This document shows positions 32,158 to 43,342 of a DNA stretch of 64,000 bases, one piece after another. A program made the position numbers and the translations under genes. This DNA comes from Erinaceus europaeus. Its lineage: Eukaryota > Chordata > Mammalia > Eulipotyphla > Erinaceidae. The stretch spans positions 64,427,411 through 64,491,410 of the forward strand of contig NC_080180.1 in assembly GCF_950295315.1 (NCBI RefSeq). The letters run 5' to 3'. Under the pieces are notes generated by a model. The model was given only the letters and a program-made list of their open reading frames with translations. It was not told the origin of the DNA and did not search any database. The stretch's first letter is position 1; the number at the start of each line of letters is the position of its first letter.

Positions 32158-32727
32158 AGGCAAAGCAGATCGAGCATTGTCCCTGGGTGCTCTGTAAAGC
32201 CTGAAAGAGGCGCCCAGACACTTGGACTGCTGACTCTTAACCTGAGTTATGATTTAAGTCTCTTTACACTTGCCACGCTCAGGTCCATTGCTGAATTGTC
32301 TGCAGGTGCAGGAATTCTTGACCGTGCAACAGGAAGTTACATGCTGTCATTACTTGGCTGTTTATCAAGAGGCAGGTTGGTATCTGAAAAGAGTGCCAAA
32401 CTGGCCTTAGGGGAGATTTTAGTTTAAAAAATGATGAGATAACACTTCACACCTCTGAGAATGTTATACCTCAGAATAAGAGAGACAAGTATTCAGAAGG
32501 CTGTGGTGGGGGCAGGTGTGGGTGGTTAAAGGAACCCTTCTACCCTGCTGGTAGGAATGCAAATTGGTCAAACCCCTATGGAGAGCAGTCTGGAGAATTC
32601 TCAGAAAGCTAGAAATTGATCTGCCCTATGACCCTGCAATTCCTCTCCTGGGGATAGATCCTAAGGAAGCCAACACACCCGCCCAGAAAGATCTGTGTGC
32701 ACCTGTGTTCATAGCAACACAATCTGT

Positions 32728-32770
32728 TGGCGTTCCAGTGGCACAATCATTTTGCGCACGGTACTTACAC
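32728..32770 (+). pseudogene. Tailless half-tRNA retropseudogene (tRNA-Ile(UAU)-like) in L1
   Basis: A 43-bp insert interrupts the L1 and is flanked by a 15-bp direct repeat (AGCAACACAATCTGT at 32713-32727, AGCAGCACAATTTGT at 32771-32785). From 32732 to 32769 the insert resembles the 5' half of tRNA-Ile(UAU): acceptor/D-arm GTTCCAGTGGCACAATC, then GCGCACGGTACTTACA up to the anticodon region. By my recall about 31 of 38 positions agree, and several differences are C/T or G/A changes. It has no A-tail. This is the structure described for mammalian tailless retropseudogenes, which are truncated in a tRNA loop. The first four bases (TGGC) are extra. Confidence 0.72.
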
Positions 32771-33084
32771 AGCAGCACAATTTGTATTATCCAAGACCTA
32801 GAAGCAACCCAAGTGTCCAACAAAAGATGAGTGGTTAAGGTTGTGTTCTATATACACAATGGAATACTACTCAGCTGTTAAGAATGATGAAGCCACCTTC
32901 TTCACTTGCATCTTGGACATATCTTGAATCTGTTCAGTGAGATAAGCCAGAAAGAGATGGATGAATATGGGAGGATCTCACTCATGATCAGAACTTAAAC
33001 AGAAAAGGGAAGCACAAAGTAAAACCTAGACTGGGTTTGGCATATTGCACCAAAGCAAAGGACTCTGGGTAAGGGAGGGAAGGG

Positions 33085-33158
33085 AAGCCAGAGGGACAAG
33101 GAGGGAAGGGGAGGGGAGGGGAGGGGAGGGGAGGGCAGGGGCGGGAAGGGAAGGAAAG
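33085..33158 (+). repeat. G-rich (GGGGA)n tract in the L1 3' UTR
   Basis: Repeated AGGGG units form at least six G4 runs separated by single A residues, a strong G-quadruplex candidate on the plus strand. L1 3' UTRs commonly hold such a polypurine tract, and this one seems expanded. Confidence 0.88.
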
Positions 33159-33320
33159 CCTTGGGATCCTGGTGCATGATGGCAAAAAACAGAAGACCAA
33201 GGCTGACTGTGAGAGTGTTTTGCAAACACCTGTATTGGTGAGGTGAGGAATTTTACCCATGTGTCAACAACCCTACTATAAAACACGAGACCTTCCATAG
33301 GAAAAAAGAAAAGAAACCTT

Positions 33321-33775
33321 CGACCCTTAGATGCAAATGAAGAGTGATGTTTTATTTGTTTAATTTAAGAAATGAAGCCCTTTGATATTTTCATAGCTTC
33401 AGAAAGAAATAAGTTTGTCATTACACCTGGATCTATGATCATATCAGTATATTTTCTGCAAAAGAATAATCATTTCAGCCATGTGAAAATTGTAGGCTGA
33501 AAGAGTTCTTTACTATTCAGTTTATGCTACCTACATATTCATGTGTAATCTGGATTCTTCTGGGTAACTTTCAAAAAATACTCATGTTCTTTTAATCATT
33601 TTTAACAATATATTTGGTTAGTGGGGTTATTATGCAAAGTAAAATAAATTTTATGTTTTAATTATATGAATAACATGCATTAAAAAGAAAAGAAAAATAT
33701 AGTGTCTTTGTTTATTTCCATGTTTTATACATTTTAACTGTTGTGAAACTTCTGGGGTTATCTTTTGCATTCTGA
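33321..33775. other. Unique AT-rich sequence
   Basis: There is no gene or named repeat. The tract at 33680-33700 is A-rich. Confidence 0.5.
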
Positions 33776-33784
33776 TTCTTTTTT

Positions 33785-34071
33785 TTTTAAAGATTTTTTA
33801 AAAATTTTATTTATTTATTCCCTTTTGTTACCCTTGTTGTTTTATTGTTATAGTTATTATTGTTGTCGTTGTTGGATAGGACAGAGAGAAATGGAGAGAG
33901 GAGGGGAAGACAGAGAGGAGGAGAGAAAGATAGACACCTGCAGACCTGCTTCACCGCCTGTGAAGCGACTCCCCTGCAGGTGGGGAGCCGGGGTTCGAAC
34001 CTGGATCCTTATGCCGGTCCTTGTGCTTTGCGCCGCCTGCGCTTAACCCGCTGCACTACAGCCCAACTCCC
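33785..34071 (-). mobile_element. SINE type A, minus strand, with target duplication
   Basis: A full-length, near-consensus copy is flanked by TTGCATTCTGATTCTTTT (33766-33783 and 34073-34090). This long perfect duplication and the intact head indicate a young insertion. Confidence 0.95.
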
Positions 34072-34090
34072 CTTGCATTCTGATTCTTTT

Positions 34091-34868
34091 GTGCTTCATA
34101 ACATAAGTAGCAATTTTTAAGTTTTAAAATTAAGTTTTCATAAAAATACTTATTGACAATAAAATTTAAAATGATGTGCAGATAAAGAACTCTTAGTATG
34201 CTTTCTATTATTAGATTTGTAGTTATTACCAGTTTTTCATTATCATTAGTACTGCTCACTGAATTCCTGAAGAATGCATTCAAAATGTAAGAACCAGTAA
34301 CTCCTAGTCATAACTAGGAACACAAATTCTTTTTCTTTCCAGATATGTCATTAAAATAACAATGAAGGCAAAACTTCCTTCGAAGTCATAATGCCACGAA
34401 GTAAAGGTTTGTCATTGCATGATCTGATAGTTCTGGAAAGAATTAAAATCCACTAAACATGGTGACATGGCTAAATACTCTCAGGACTGCTTTTGCTGAC
34501 CTCTGCCCTGGAGAAGTTCAAAAGGAACAACAGCAAAAGGAAAATAGACTTAACCAGTGCTAGTTAGTGATTGAAAAGCTTCACTAACTAACAAGGAAAT
34601 GTCACAAACAAGGATGGAGGAAATTGTCACAAACAAGCGTTATATTCAGATGTAAGTTTTTTTTGTTTTTTTTGCTCGTTAATAATGATTAACGAGACAG
34701 CTGTCCCATGAGTAAAGTTAGTTGTCTCTCAGTGAGAGGGGTGTGTGCACTACTGTTGCCAGCCACTGAGATCTTCCTCCATCTATGTGGACTGGGTTTT
34801 CCTCATCTCCTCAGACTTCTCTTGCTTCCTCTTTTAGAGTCCTTGGCTCTGCTGCAGTGCTAAGGGTC
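34091..34868. other. Unique sequence, no gene seen
   Basis: AT-rich, short frames only. A direct near-repeat of 'gtcacaaacaag' occurs twice near 34600 and 34627, too short to interpret. Confidence 0.5.
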
Positions 34869-34882
34869 TGATTCTTAAGTTC

Positions 34883-35896
34883 TTTTTTTTTTTAAATTTT
34901 TTACTTAAGAAAGGATTAATGAACAAAAACATAAGGTAGGAGGGGTACAACTCCACACAATTCCCACCACCCAATCCCCATAACCCACCCCCTCCCCTGA
35001 TAGCTTTCCCATTCTCTATCCCTCTGGGAGCATGGACCCAGGGTCATTGTGGGATGCAGAAGGTGGAAGGTCTGGCTTCTGTAATTGCTTCCCTGCTGAA
35101 CGTGGGCGTTGACTGGTCGGTCCATACTCCCAGTCTGCCTCTCTCTTTCCCTAGTAGGGTGGGTCTCTGGGGAAGCGGAGCTCCAGGACACATTGGTGGG
35201 GTCGTCAATCCAGGGAAGCCTGGCTGGCATCCTGGTGGCATCTGGAACCTGGTGATTGAAAAGAGAGTTAACATACAAAGCCAAACAATTTGTTGAGCAA
35301 TCATGGACCCAAAGTTTGGAATAGTGGAGAGGAAGTATTAGGGAGGTACTCACTGCAAACTCTAGTGTACTTCTGCTTTCAGGTATATATTTTGCAGTAG
35401 TTTATGGATACGTGTGAACATATGCTCTCTCTCACAGAAACTGATGTATATCTAGGTTTGGGGACTTTGTTAGAAAGTGAACCACCTGAGATGAAATTAG
35501 AGTATACTATGAAAGGAAAGGTCTCACCCGAGTAATGAAGCTAAAGGGTTGTCATTCTACACGTGAAGTCTCTGGACACAGTCTGAGGTGAAGCATGTTG
35601 AGGTGGCAATCATTGCGTTGGTTAGGTCGTGATCGGCGGATGCAATATTATTTGGTTTGGATTGGGAGATGCATACGGGAAAGTGGGCCCTATCCAAGGG
35701 TTCCAGGACTGGGGGAAGTAGAGGCTCTATAGTGGAGATGTGAGGTTCCTGCTGTCTTAGGGTTCAAAAAGACAATCGATAGTTAATGTTATCATCACAT
35801 TATTTGGTAATTGGGTTAACTTTGAAAAGTCCTTTTGTTATGGTTTGCTGTACAGTATCCAGTATCTTGTATATAGCTGTGCTATTGGATGCTTCG
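34883..35896 (-). mobile_element. Element X copy 3: longest copy, about 1.0 kb, minus strand
   Basis: This insertion is flanked by GATTCTTAAGTT (34871-34882 and 35897-35908) and has a T-run at its plus-strand left end, that is, an A-tail on the minus strand. It is a single retroposed unit, 5'-truncated or complete. Its 3' 430 bp are the module shared with copies 1, 2 and 4. Its 5' 500 bp differ from the L1-like 5' part of copy 1. A 145-codon frame in the shared module aligns with one in copy 1 but has no recognisable domain. It is most likely a LINE 3' UTR or a non-autonomous LINE derivative. Confidence 0.82.
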
Positions 35897-35909
35897 ATTC
35901 TTAAGTTAT

Positions 35910-36165
35910 GAATGAGGTGGAAATGGAAACTGGTTCAGTCCCCATGGGAAACAATACAGAAATCCCTCAGAATATTGAAAACGGACCTACCATGTGCTTA
36001 TCTCTCTCCAAAGAACACTAGAAGCATATCCAAAGAGACCTGTGTGTACCTATTCATAGCAGCTCTATCCATAAAAGTTCAAATTTGGGAACAACTCAAA
36101 TATGCGATGGCAGGTGTGGTTAAGAAAGTTGTGGCTTATATGAGCAAAAAATAATAGTCATTTGT
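35910..36165 (+). pseudogene. Old L1 ORF2 fragment, plus strand
   Basis: The translation (35912-36154) shows KLVQSPWETIQKSLRILKTD, then PKNTRSISKETCVYLFIAAL and 'WEQLKYAMAGVVKKVVAYM'. This is a degraded form of the L1 segment 'CKLVQPLWRT...CTPVFIAAQ...'. The LPYDPAIPLLGI segment is largely lost. It lies next to the right target duplication of element X copy 3. Confidence 0.72.
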
Positions 36166-36840
36166 AGAAGCAGAGAAGATACTAGACTTTTTTTTTTAGT
36201 GATTAGTGTCATTTTATTTACATTGCGAGTGAGAAGCATGAGATCAAATGTGAACCTAATTCGGAAATGTGATCACAGTCAGTAAAACTGTCCCTTCACC
36301 TACAGAGGACGTTATTATGTTGTCCAGTATAGATGTTTGATACTGCTATGCAAGTCGTTTTTGCTTTAACTGGAAAGTGGAGCTCCCTCAGTTATACTTA
36401 AATCACCAGAAAACTAAACTTTTGACTTTGATACAAGATACGATTAGTTTAGAACTCACAATGAAACAATATTATGTGAAAAAGAAGGGTAAATAGCCCT
36501 GAGTACTTCATTTAAAATTACTTAAATGTTGTTATAAGTCTATATTTGTCATAAACTTGTCTAGCATCTGTTTCACTTAAACATAGGTCTAACCTATGAA
36601 ATATTGTAATTCAAGATCAAAACCTTTTTGAACTAGAAGGTGCCTACAAATGAATGTCTAGGGTTCTTTGATTTATGAAAACATAATAAAGACACTGAGA
36701 TTTTACTTAATTTGACCTTGGTCATCCAGGGACCAGTCAGTGGACTTGAATTTGTTTCAAAAGACACAAGAATGTGTTAAATTCAGAACATTTGGTAAAT
36801 ACTTTTTGTTTTTACAAAATGACTTAATTACAAGAGATGT
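36166..36840. other. Unique AT-rich sequence
   Basis: No gene or named repeat is visible. Confidence 0.5.
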
Positions 36841-36844
36841 ATTT

Positions 36845-37102
36845 GTTTCCTCAGTGAGAGAGAGAGAAAAGGTGCCGGAGATGAGAGAGCGCTACTCTAT
36901 GACATTCAGTGCAGGGGTCACACACAGGGCCCATTCCTTCCAGTCATGTGATCTGAGACCAGGTGGTAGTTCAGCCACAGAACATTCAACAGGGACTCCA
37001 GTACAAGAGGGAAGCTTCAGGAACTGTGACGTAGCACTGCAGGCGTCTCTTCCATCAGCATTTCACTCTCCCCTCTTCTCTTTGTCTCTCACTCTCTGGA
37101 AG
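36845..37102 (+). mobile_element. Diverged SINE sequence with a microsatellite tail
   Basis: 'gtacaagagggaagcttcaggaactgtgacgtagcactgcagg' and the pyrimidine tract 'tcccctcttctctttgtctctcactctctgg' resemble the second half of a type B/C SINE. The first 110 bases ('gagagagagaaaaggtgcc...') may be a separate reversed fragment. The purine repeats below start at its 3' end. Confidence 0.5.
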
Positions 37103-37191
37103 GAAGGAAGGAAGGAAGGAAGGAAGGAAGGAAGGAAGGAAGGAAGGAGAGAAGTGAAAAGAAGACAGAAAGAAAGAAAGAGAGAAAGAAA

Positions 37192-37249
<58 letters not shown>

Positions 37250-37252
37250 AAT
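37099..37252 (+). repeat. Compound microsatellite (GGAA)n ... (GAAA)n
   Basis: About 12 GGAA units, a short interruption and then about 18 GAAA units form an all-purine tract. Long open frames through it (for example 223 codons from 36740) have K/E/R repeat composition and are artefacts. Confidence 0.95.
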
Positions 37253-37427
37253 GGTAAAATGTCTGCCAGGAATGATAAGACATTCAAGCACCAAACCTCA
37301 GCAATAATCTTAGTCACACATACAAATAATAATAATAATAATAATTGTGGCATAATTTCACATGAACAATTAAAGCAATTTCTGCTTCAGATTGTAATAA
37401 TCAGTATATAAATAAAAATGTACACAG

Positions 37428-37716
37428 GGACCGGTGTAAGGATCCCGGTTCGAGCCCCCGGCTCCCCACCTGCAGGGGAGTCGCTTCACAGGCGGTGAAG
37501 CAGGTCTGCAGGTGTCTGTCTTTCTCTCCCCCTCTCTGTCTTCCCCTCCTCTCTCCATTTCGCTCTGTCCTACCCAACAACGAACAACATCAACAACGGC
37601 AATGATAATAACCACAAGGAGGCTACAACAACAAGGGCAACAAAAGGGGAAAAATGGCCTCCAGGAGTGGTGGATTCATGGTGCAGGCACCGAGCCCAGC
37701 AATAACCCTGGAGGGA
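37428..37716 (+). mobile_element. Composite SINE: type A body with type C 3' extension
   Basis: The copy starts inside the head ('gggaccggtgtaaggatcccggttcgagcc') and has the type A pyrimidine tract and CAA linker ('aacaacaagggcaacaaaagggg'). It then continues into the type C extension 'ggcctccaggagtggtggattcatggtgcagg...gcaataaccctggagg'. The copy at 57955 shows the same arrangement, so this is a real subfamily and not a chance junction. Confidence 0.9.
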
Positions 37717-37724
37717 AAAAAATG

Positions 37725-38322
37725 TACTAGCATTATTTAGACATTCTATGCTAATGTTAGATATCAGCAGTTTTTCTCACTAAATCAGAAAAGCAGACAC
37801 TTACAGGAGAAGCCTGTCTACATTATAGCACTAACCTAAGTAATTTCTTTAGTTTTAAACTAATGACTTTACCTAAAATGTCCTCACCACCATATCTTTC
37901 TTACTAGTGATTGTCTGTATCAGTAGGCATACTAAGAATTTTGAACAGATTTATAGCTATTGTTTATAATCTTTCAAAGTCAAAACATTTCTGTATGATT
38001 AGCCACAAGACATTTACATTTCGTTTATTTGGTTTTTAAAATGGTTGAATGCAGCAGATGGATAGTTTGTTGAACTGATATATTTCATCATATAGACATG
38101 ACTTGTGAAGTTGAGAATGGATTTGATTTTCACCATCTGCACAAAGATTTTTTCCTGCATATTTAGTACAATGTGACATCTAATTTAGTTACTATAGTCG
38201 CTCTCCATATTTCTAAAAATTCAAATAATTATGATTTACTTGAAATATTCTAAACTCCGTAGACTCTTCACTTTCCAATATGGCCCTGAGTATGAATTAG
38301 AAATTACTCTCTCCTTTTACTT
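37725..38322. other. Unique AT-rich sequence
   Basis: There is no gene, SINE or LTR signature. Confidence 0.5.
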
Positions 38323-38324
38323 TG

Positions 38325-38592
38325 TTGTTGTCACCAGGGTTATGCCTGAGACTTCGTCCTCCACAGCTCTAACTGACTGAGTGGCCATTTCCCCCCGGAG
38401 TTTTCCCTTCTTTTGCTTAGAGGCTGAAAGACAGACAAAACTAGAGAGGGAAAGGGAGGAAGAGAGACACCCGCTGTCCTGCCTCAGGCCTTGTGAAGCT
38501 CCCCCCTCTGCAGCAGTGGGGCTGGGGCCTGAGCCTGAGTCTGTGCATGGTAACCTGTATGTTCCACTAGGTAAGACACCACCTCACCCCTA
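38325..38592 (-). mobile_element. SINE type C, minus strand
   Basis: 'gttgtcaccagggttatgcctgagactt', 'ggctgaaagacagacaaaactagagaggg', 'cctgcctcaggccttgtgaagctcccccc' and 'aagacaccacctcaccc' follow the reversed SINE order with considerable divergence. Confidence 0.75.
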
Positions 38593-39310
38593 GAAATGAT
38601 CTTCTACTTGTAAAAGTAGTAACCTGTGTTTAATATTGTCAAAAATGGTAAGAAAATATAAAAGTGAAGAAAGCTTTCACTAAACTACAAGGAAATACAG
38701 AATTAACAGCCGATAATTAAAATAACGTATAATAAATCAAATAATGCAATTATACTTTTCTATATAAATCCTCAGTGTTATAGTTCAAAATAATAAGAAA
38801 ATTAAATTTTATGGTTTTTTTTTGTTTGTTTTATCCCACATATGGGAAAAGAAACACCTTCATGATCTAAGGAACAATATTACAGTTTTGTTGTATGATT
38901 GGCAGTACCAATATCATGAAGTATATGGACAAATAATCAGTTTGTCAGTGAAACATTTCAGCAGAATTTGCCAACTCTGCAAGTATGCATTCTTTTCTTT
39001 GCAATGGTGGAAGGGGATCACATCAAATGTGTATGTGTGTGCGTTTCATCTATGCTTGCTTGTCTGGGGAACCAAGTATTTACAGGAAAAGGCAATATTG
39101 AAGTGGTTTATCCTGGAGACGACCCTGTAAGCTTGGCCTTGCTGTTTTGCTCAACCATTAGAGATGGAAATAAATAATTCCACAGGATAGCAAAGTGAAA
39201 CTTTTTTTTTTTTGCTTTTTTTTACCTCATGAGAATACTTAAGGAAGGTAATGCAAAGGAGCATATTAAGTTATGCTTTCTTCACCCCAAAGCAAATACA
39301 GTTGCATTAT
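38593..39310. other. Unique sequence, no gene seen
   Basis: A 102-codon plus-strand frame (38822-39130) has no family resemblance I can identify and starts in a T-run. I do not call it a gene. Confidence 0.5.
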
Positions 39311-39316
39311 TATTTA

Positions 39317-39587
39317 AAAATTTTTTTATATTTATTTATTTCCTTTTTTGTTGCCCTTGTTGTTTTATTGTTGTAGTTACTATTGATGTCATTGTTGTTG
39401 GATAGGACAGAGAGAAATAGAGAGAGGAGAGGAAGACAGAGAGGGAGAGAGAAACACAGACACCTGCAGACCTGCTTCACCGCCTGTGAAGCGACTCCCC
39501 TGCAGGTGGGGAGCCGGGGGATCCTTAGGCCGGTCCCTGCGCTTTGTGCCACGTGCGCTTAACCCACTGAGCTACTGCCCGACCCCC
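39317..39587 (-). mobile_element. SINE type A, minus strand, with target duplication
   Basis: It is flanked by ACAGTTGCATTATTAT (39299-39314 and 39588-39603). It is near-consensus, with a short deletion in the B-box region ('gccgggggatcc'). Confidence 0.94.
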
Positions 39588-39759
39588 ACAGTTGCATTAT
39601 TATCATAAGGTATAAAGGATATTATTCTGTGGTCTGTAAATGCTTGGGTTTGGACTAGGCTAAATAAATCTTTGCTGCAATTCTTAGTATCTGCATTTCC
39701 TTAAGATAAGTACTAATGAATCTATAGGGTTCATTTTCCCCATCAAGAAGTTCTGAATA

Positions 39760-39885
39760 ACTAGCAGGCATAACCTCACATAATTGTTGGAAGGAATGAA
39801 ATGATTAACATGTAGAAAATAGCAAAATTTCTAGAACATAAAATTGGGTTATAAAAATTAGATATTATTGTCATCGTGTAGAGAG
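39760..39885 (+). mobile_element. MIR 3' part, plus strand
   Basis: 'cataacctcacataattgttggaaggaatgaaatgattaac', 'aaatttctagaacataaaattgggtt' and 'gatattattgtcatc' follow the 3' half of MIR, which reads 'cctcatagggttgttgtgaggattaaatgagttaa'. It is highly diverged. Confidence 0.55.
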
Positions 39886-40139
39886 ACTGTGTGATTATAG
39901 TGATGATAAGCCATGTGATTAAAAAGCATGTGTAAGACTCTAGTTTCATTTGAATCGCTATTATTCTTGCATGTAAATTTTCTTATTATGCAGTAAAATG
40001 TATGATTTAATGATATTAAGTGAGTCAGTTTTAATTAATTTTTAATTTTATTTTCCATTTCCATATTAGGGATTTAATGAATTACAGTAGTTACTTTGAT
40101 TTTATTAGTGTTTATAGAGGACTGAATTTTTTTTTTAGT

Positions 40140-40338
40140 TATTCTTTCTTTATATTTTTATTGGGAGGTTAGTGGTTTGCAGTTATTGGCACATGGGTAC
40201 AGTTTATCTCACCAAGAGAAGAGTCTGTAGAACACTCTCACCCCTGTCAGGTCCACCATTGTTTACCAGACATGAAAGCTCCACCTCACCCCCCCCTCCT
40301 CTCTGTGTTCTTCTTTCCCAGAATCCTTCGCTTTGGTG
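40140..40338 (-). mobile_element. L1 3' UTR fragment, minus strand (left of SINE)
   Basis: 'ttattgggaggttagtggtttgcagt', 'cccctgtcaggtccaccattg' and 'ccagaatccttcgctttggtgcaa' run as a reversed L1 3' UTR. It is continued at 40588 after the SINE. Confidence 0.6.
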
Positions 40339-40339
40339 C

Positions 40340-40587
40340 AATTTTTTTTATTATTGTTGTAGTTATTATTGTTGTTGTTGTTGTTGTTGTTGTCATTGTT
40401 GGATAGGACAGAGAGAAATGGAGAGTGGAGGGGAAGACAGAGAAGGGGAGAGAAAGACAGACACCTGCAGACCTGCTTCACCACCTGTGAAGTGACTCCC
40501 CTGCAGGTGGGGAGCCGGGGGCTAGAACCCAGATCCTTGCGCTTTGCCCCACATGCACTTAACCCGCTGTGCTGCCACCCAACTCCC
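40340..40587 (-). mobile_element. SINE type A, minus strand, inside an L1
   Basis: The copy starts within the linker and runs to 'gctgccacccaactccc'. It splits an L1 3' UTR, so it is younger than that L1. No clear target duplication was found. Confidence 0.9.
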
Positions 40588-40812
40588 CCAAGTTTTATTT
40601 TATGTTTCTTCCCTTTTCTGTTCTTGTATCTTAGGTTCTGTCCAGAAGTGGGGTCATCCCGTCTTCATCCTTATCTTTCTGGCTGATCATCCTTCAGGCT
40701 CCATCCAAAATGGAGGTGAAGAAGGTGACCTCATAATTCTTAATAGCAGAGTAGTGTTCTGTTTTGTATTCCAACCCTCAAACGTTGCTCTAAGGATCTA
40801 TGTATGTATAAG
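40588..40812 (-). mobile_element. L1 fragment, minus strand (right of SINE)
   Basis: 'gttctgtccagaagtggggtcatccc', 'catccttcaggctccatccaaaatgg' and 'aattcttaatagcagagtagtgttctg' are reversed ORF2-end text of an L1 (equivalent to 'actactctgctgttaagaatt'). Degraded. Confidence 0.62.
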
Positions 40813-40925
40813 AGGTGTGTGTGTATGTGTGTATGTGTGTATGTGTGTGTATGTGTGTGTATGTGTGTATATGTGTGTTTGTATAGATGTGTGTGTGTAT
40901 GTGTGTGTGTATGTGTGTGTGTGTT
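40813..40925 (+). repeat. TG/TATG microsatellite
   Basis: Alternating GTGTGT and GTATGTGTGT units cover about 110 bases. C/V/Y-rich and T/H-rich frames on both strands come from this repeat. Confidence 0.93.
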
Positions 40926-40954
40926 CAGAATAGAACACATCTTAGCTGATTTTA

Positions 40955-41035
40955 TGGTGGTGTCAGGGATTGAATTGGGTGGACCTGCAGGACCTGGGGC
41001 ATGCAAATTCTGTGCTCACACAGGTCTAGCTATCT
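40955..41035 (-). mobile_element. SINE-like B-box fragment, minus strand
   Basis: 'gtgtcagggattgaattgggtgg' and 'ggcatgcaaattctgtgctcac' resemble the reversed head of a type D SINE. Confidence 0.4.
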
Positions 41036-41189
41036 CCGCATCTTCAGCTACCCTGAAGTTCTTATGTGGACGTTCTTAGCACTAATGATGTGATGACACT
41101 TAGAGGCGGAAACTCTGAAGAGGCACGAAAGGTTATCAGAGTGGATGTGGTTCAATAGGATCCCTGCCCTCAGAAGAAAGTATCACTGG

Positions 41190-41395
41190 GGACCAGCAAA
41201 ATAGCTTACTTGGCTACTGTGATTCTTTGTCCTGTGTGTGGCCCAGGCTTAAGTCCAGTCCCTGTGGGATTGAAGGAAGTTTCAGTGTTGTGGTCGCTCA
41301 CTCTTTCCCTGGAAGTCTCTATGATAAAACAAAACAAGAAAGAAAGAAAGAGAAAAAAAAAAAAAAAACCAAGGAAAACAACAAAGAAAAAAAAT
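41190..41395 (+). mobile_element. Type D SINE with A-rich tail, plus strand
   Basis: 'ggggaccagcaaaatagcttacttggctac', 'gtgtggcccaggcttaagtccagtccc', 'ttgaaggaagtttcagtgttg' and 'tctatgataaaac' lead into a GAAA/A-rich tail. It is related to the copy at 63.3 kb. Confidence 0.62.
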
Positions 41396-41671
41396 TTGAT
41401 TGGCTGTGGAGACACCATAACAGTTTATACAACTTCATTCTTATAGTAATTTCATTCCTAAGGCTTAGAAATCTCAGATTTTTTTTACATTTTGAGTCAT
41501 TTTCCCTCTTCTGTGTTTTAAATAACAGCTGGCATGAACGGGGCATGATACACAGAATAAAAAAATACTATTAAGAAACTTAATCCTCCACACCACTGGA
41601 AGTGATACTAAGTATTTTGCTGAAAAGAAGGAAATAGAAAGAAAGAAAAAGTTAAATAAATATATTATTAC

Positions 41672-41936
41672 AGGGTGTTGGGCAGCAGTGCAGCGGGTCT
41701 AGCACACATGGTGAGAAGCACAAGGGCCGGCTTAAGGATCCCAGTTAGAGCCCCTGGTTCCCTTCGCAAGCAAGTGGTGAAGCAGGTCTGCAGGTGTCTG
41801 TCTTTCTCTCCCCTTCTCTGTCTTCCTTTCTCCATTTCTCTGTCCTAACAACGATGACATCAGTAACAACGACAATAATGAAAAACAAGGGCAGCAAAAG
41901 GGAAAATAAATAGATAAATAAAAAATTTAAAAAAAA
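41672..41936 (+). mobile_element. SINE type A, plus strand, internally shortened
   Basis: 'gggtgttgggcagcagtgcagcgggtc', 'gtggtgaagcaggtctgcaggtgtctgtc', the CAA linker and 'gggcagcaaaagggaaaataaata' are present. The usual 'ccccacctgcaggggagtcg' block is partly deleted. Confidence 0.9.
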
Positions 41937-43050
<1,114 letters not shown>

Positions 43051-43051
43051 A

Positions 43052-43342
43052 GGGTGTCAGGAAGTAGCAAAGCAGGTTAAGTGCATGTGGCTCGAAGTGC
43101 AGGGACCGGCATAGGGATCCTATTTCGAGCCCCCAGCTCCCTACCTCCAGGGGAGTCTCTTCCCAGGTGGTGAAGCAGGTCTGCAGGTGTCTGTCTTTCT
43201 CTCCCCCTCTCTGTCTTCCCCACCTCCCTCCATTTCTCTCTGTCCTATCTAACAGTGATGACATCAATAAAGAAACAATAATAACTGCAACAACAATTAA
43301 ACAAAGGCAACAAAAGGGAAAATAAATAAAATAAAATAAGGT
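43052..43342 (+). mobile_element. SINE type A, plus strand
   Basis: A full-length copy is flanked by an imperfect duplication AATACAAACTGAG / AATACAAGCTGAG. The head is 'gggtgtcaggaagtagcaaagcaggttaag'. Confidence 0.92.

Larger units (their letters stand above)
32430..33320 (+). pseudogene. L1 3' end (ORF2 C-terminus and G-rich 3' UTR), plus strand
   Basis: An 88-codon frame (32564-32830) shows LPYDPAIPLLGIDPKEANTP and LCAPVFIATQS, the standard L1 ORF2 C-terminal motif. 'tggaatactactcagctgttaag' then follows, and the 3' UTR with 'gcaccaaagcaaaggactctgg'. The frame is disrupted by a 43-bp insertion at 32728 and by substitutions. It is 5'-truncated and inactive. Confidence 0.88.

Noticed and set aside
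36740..37411. 223-codon open frame, plus strand
   Set aside because: Half of it is translated GGAA/GAAA microsatellite (K/E/R repeats) and the rest lies in SINE-like sequence.
38822..39130. 102-codon frame, plus strand
   Set aside because: It has no family similarity and begins in a T-run; it probably is a chance frame.
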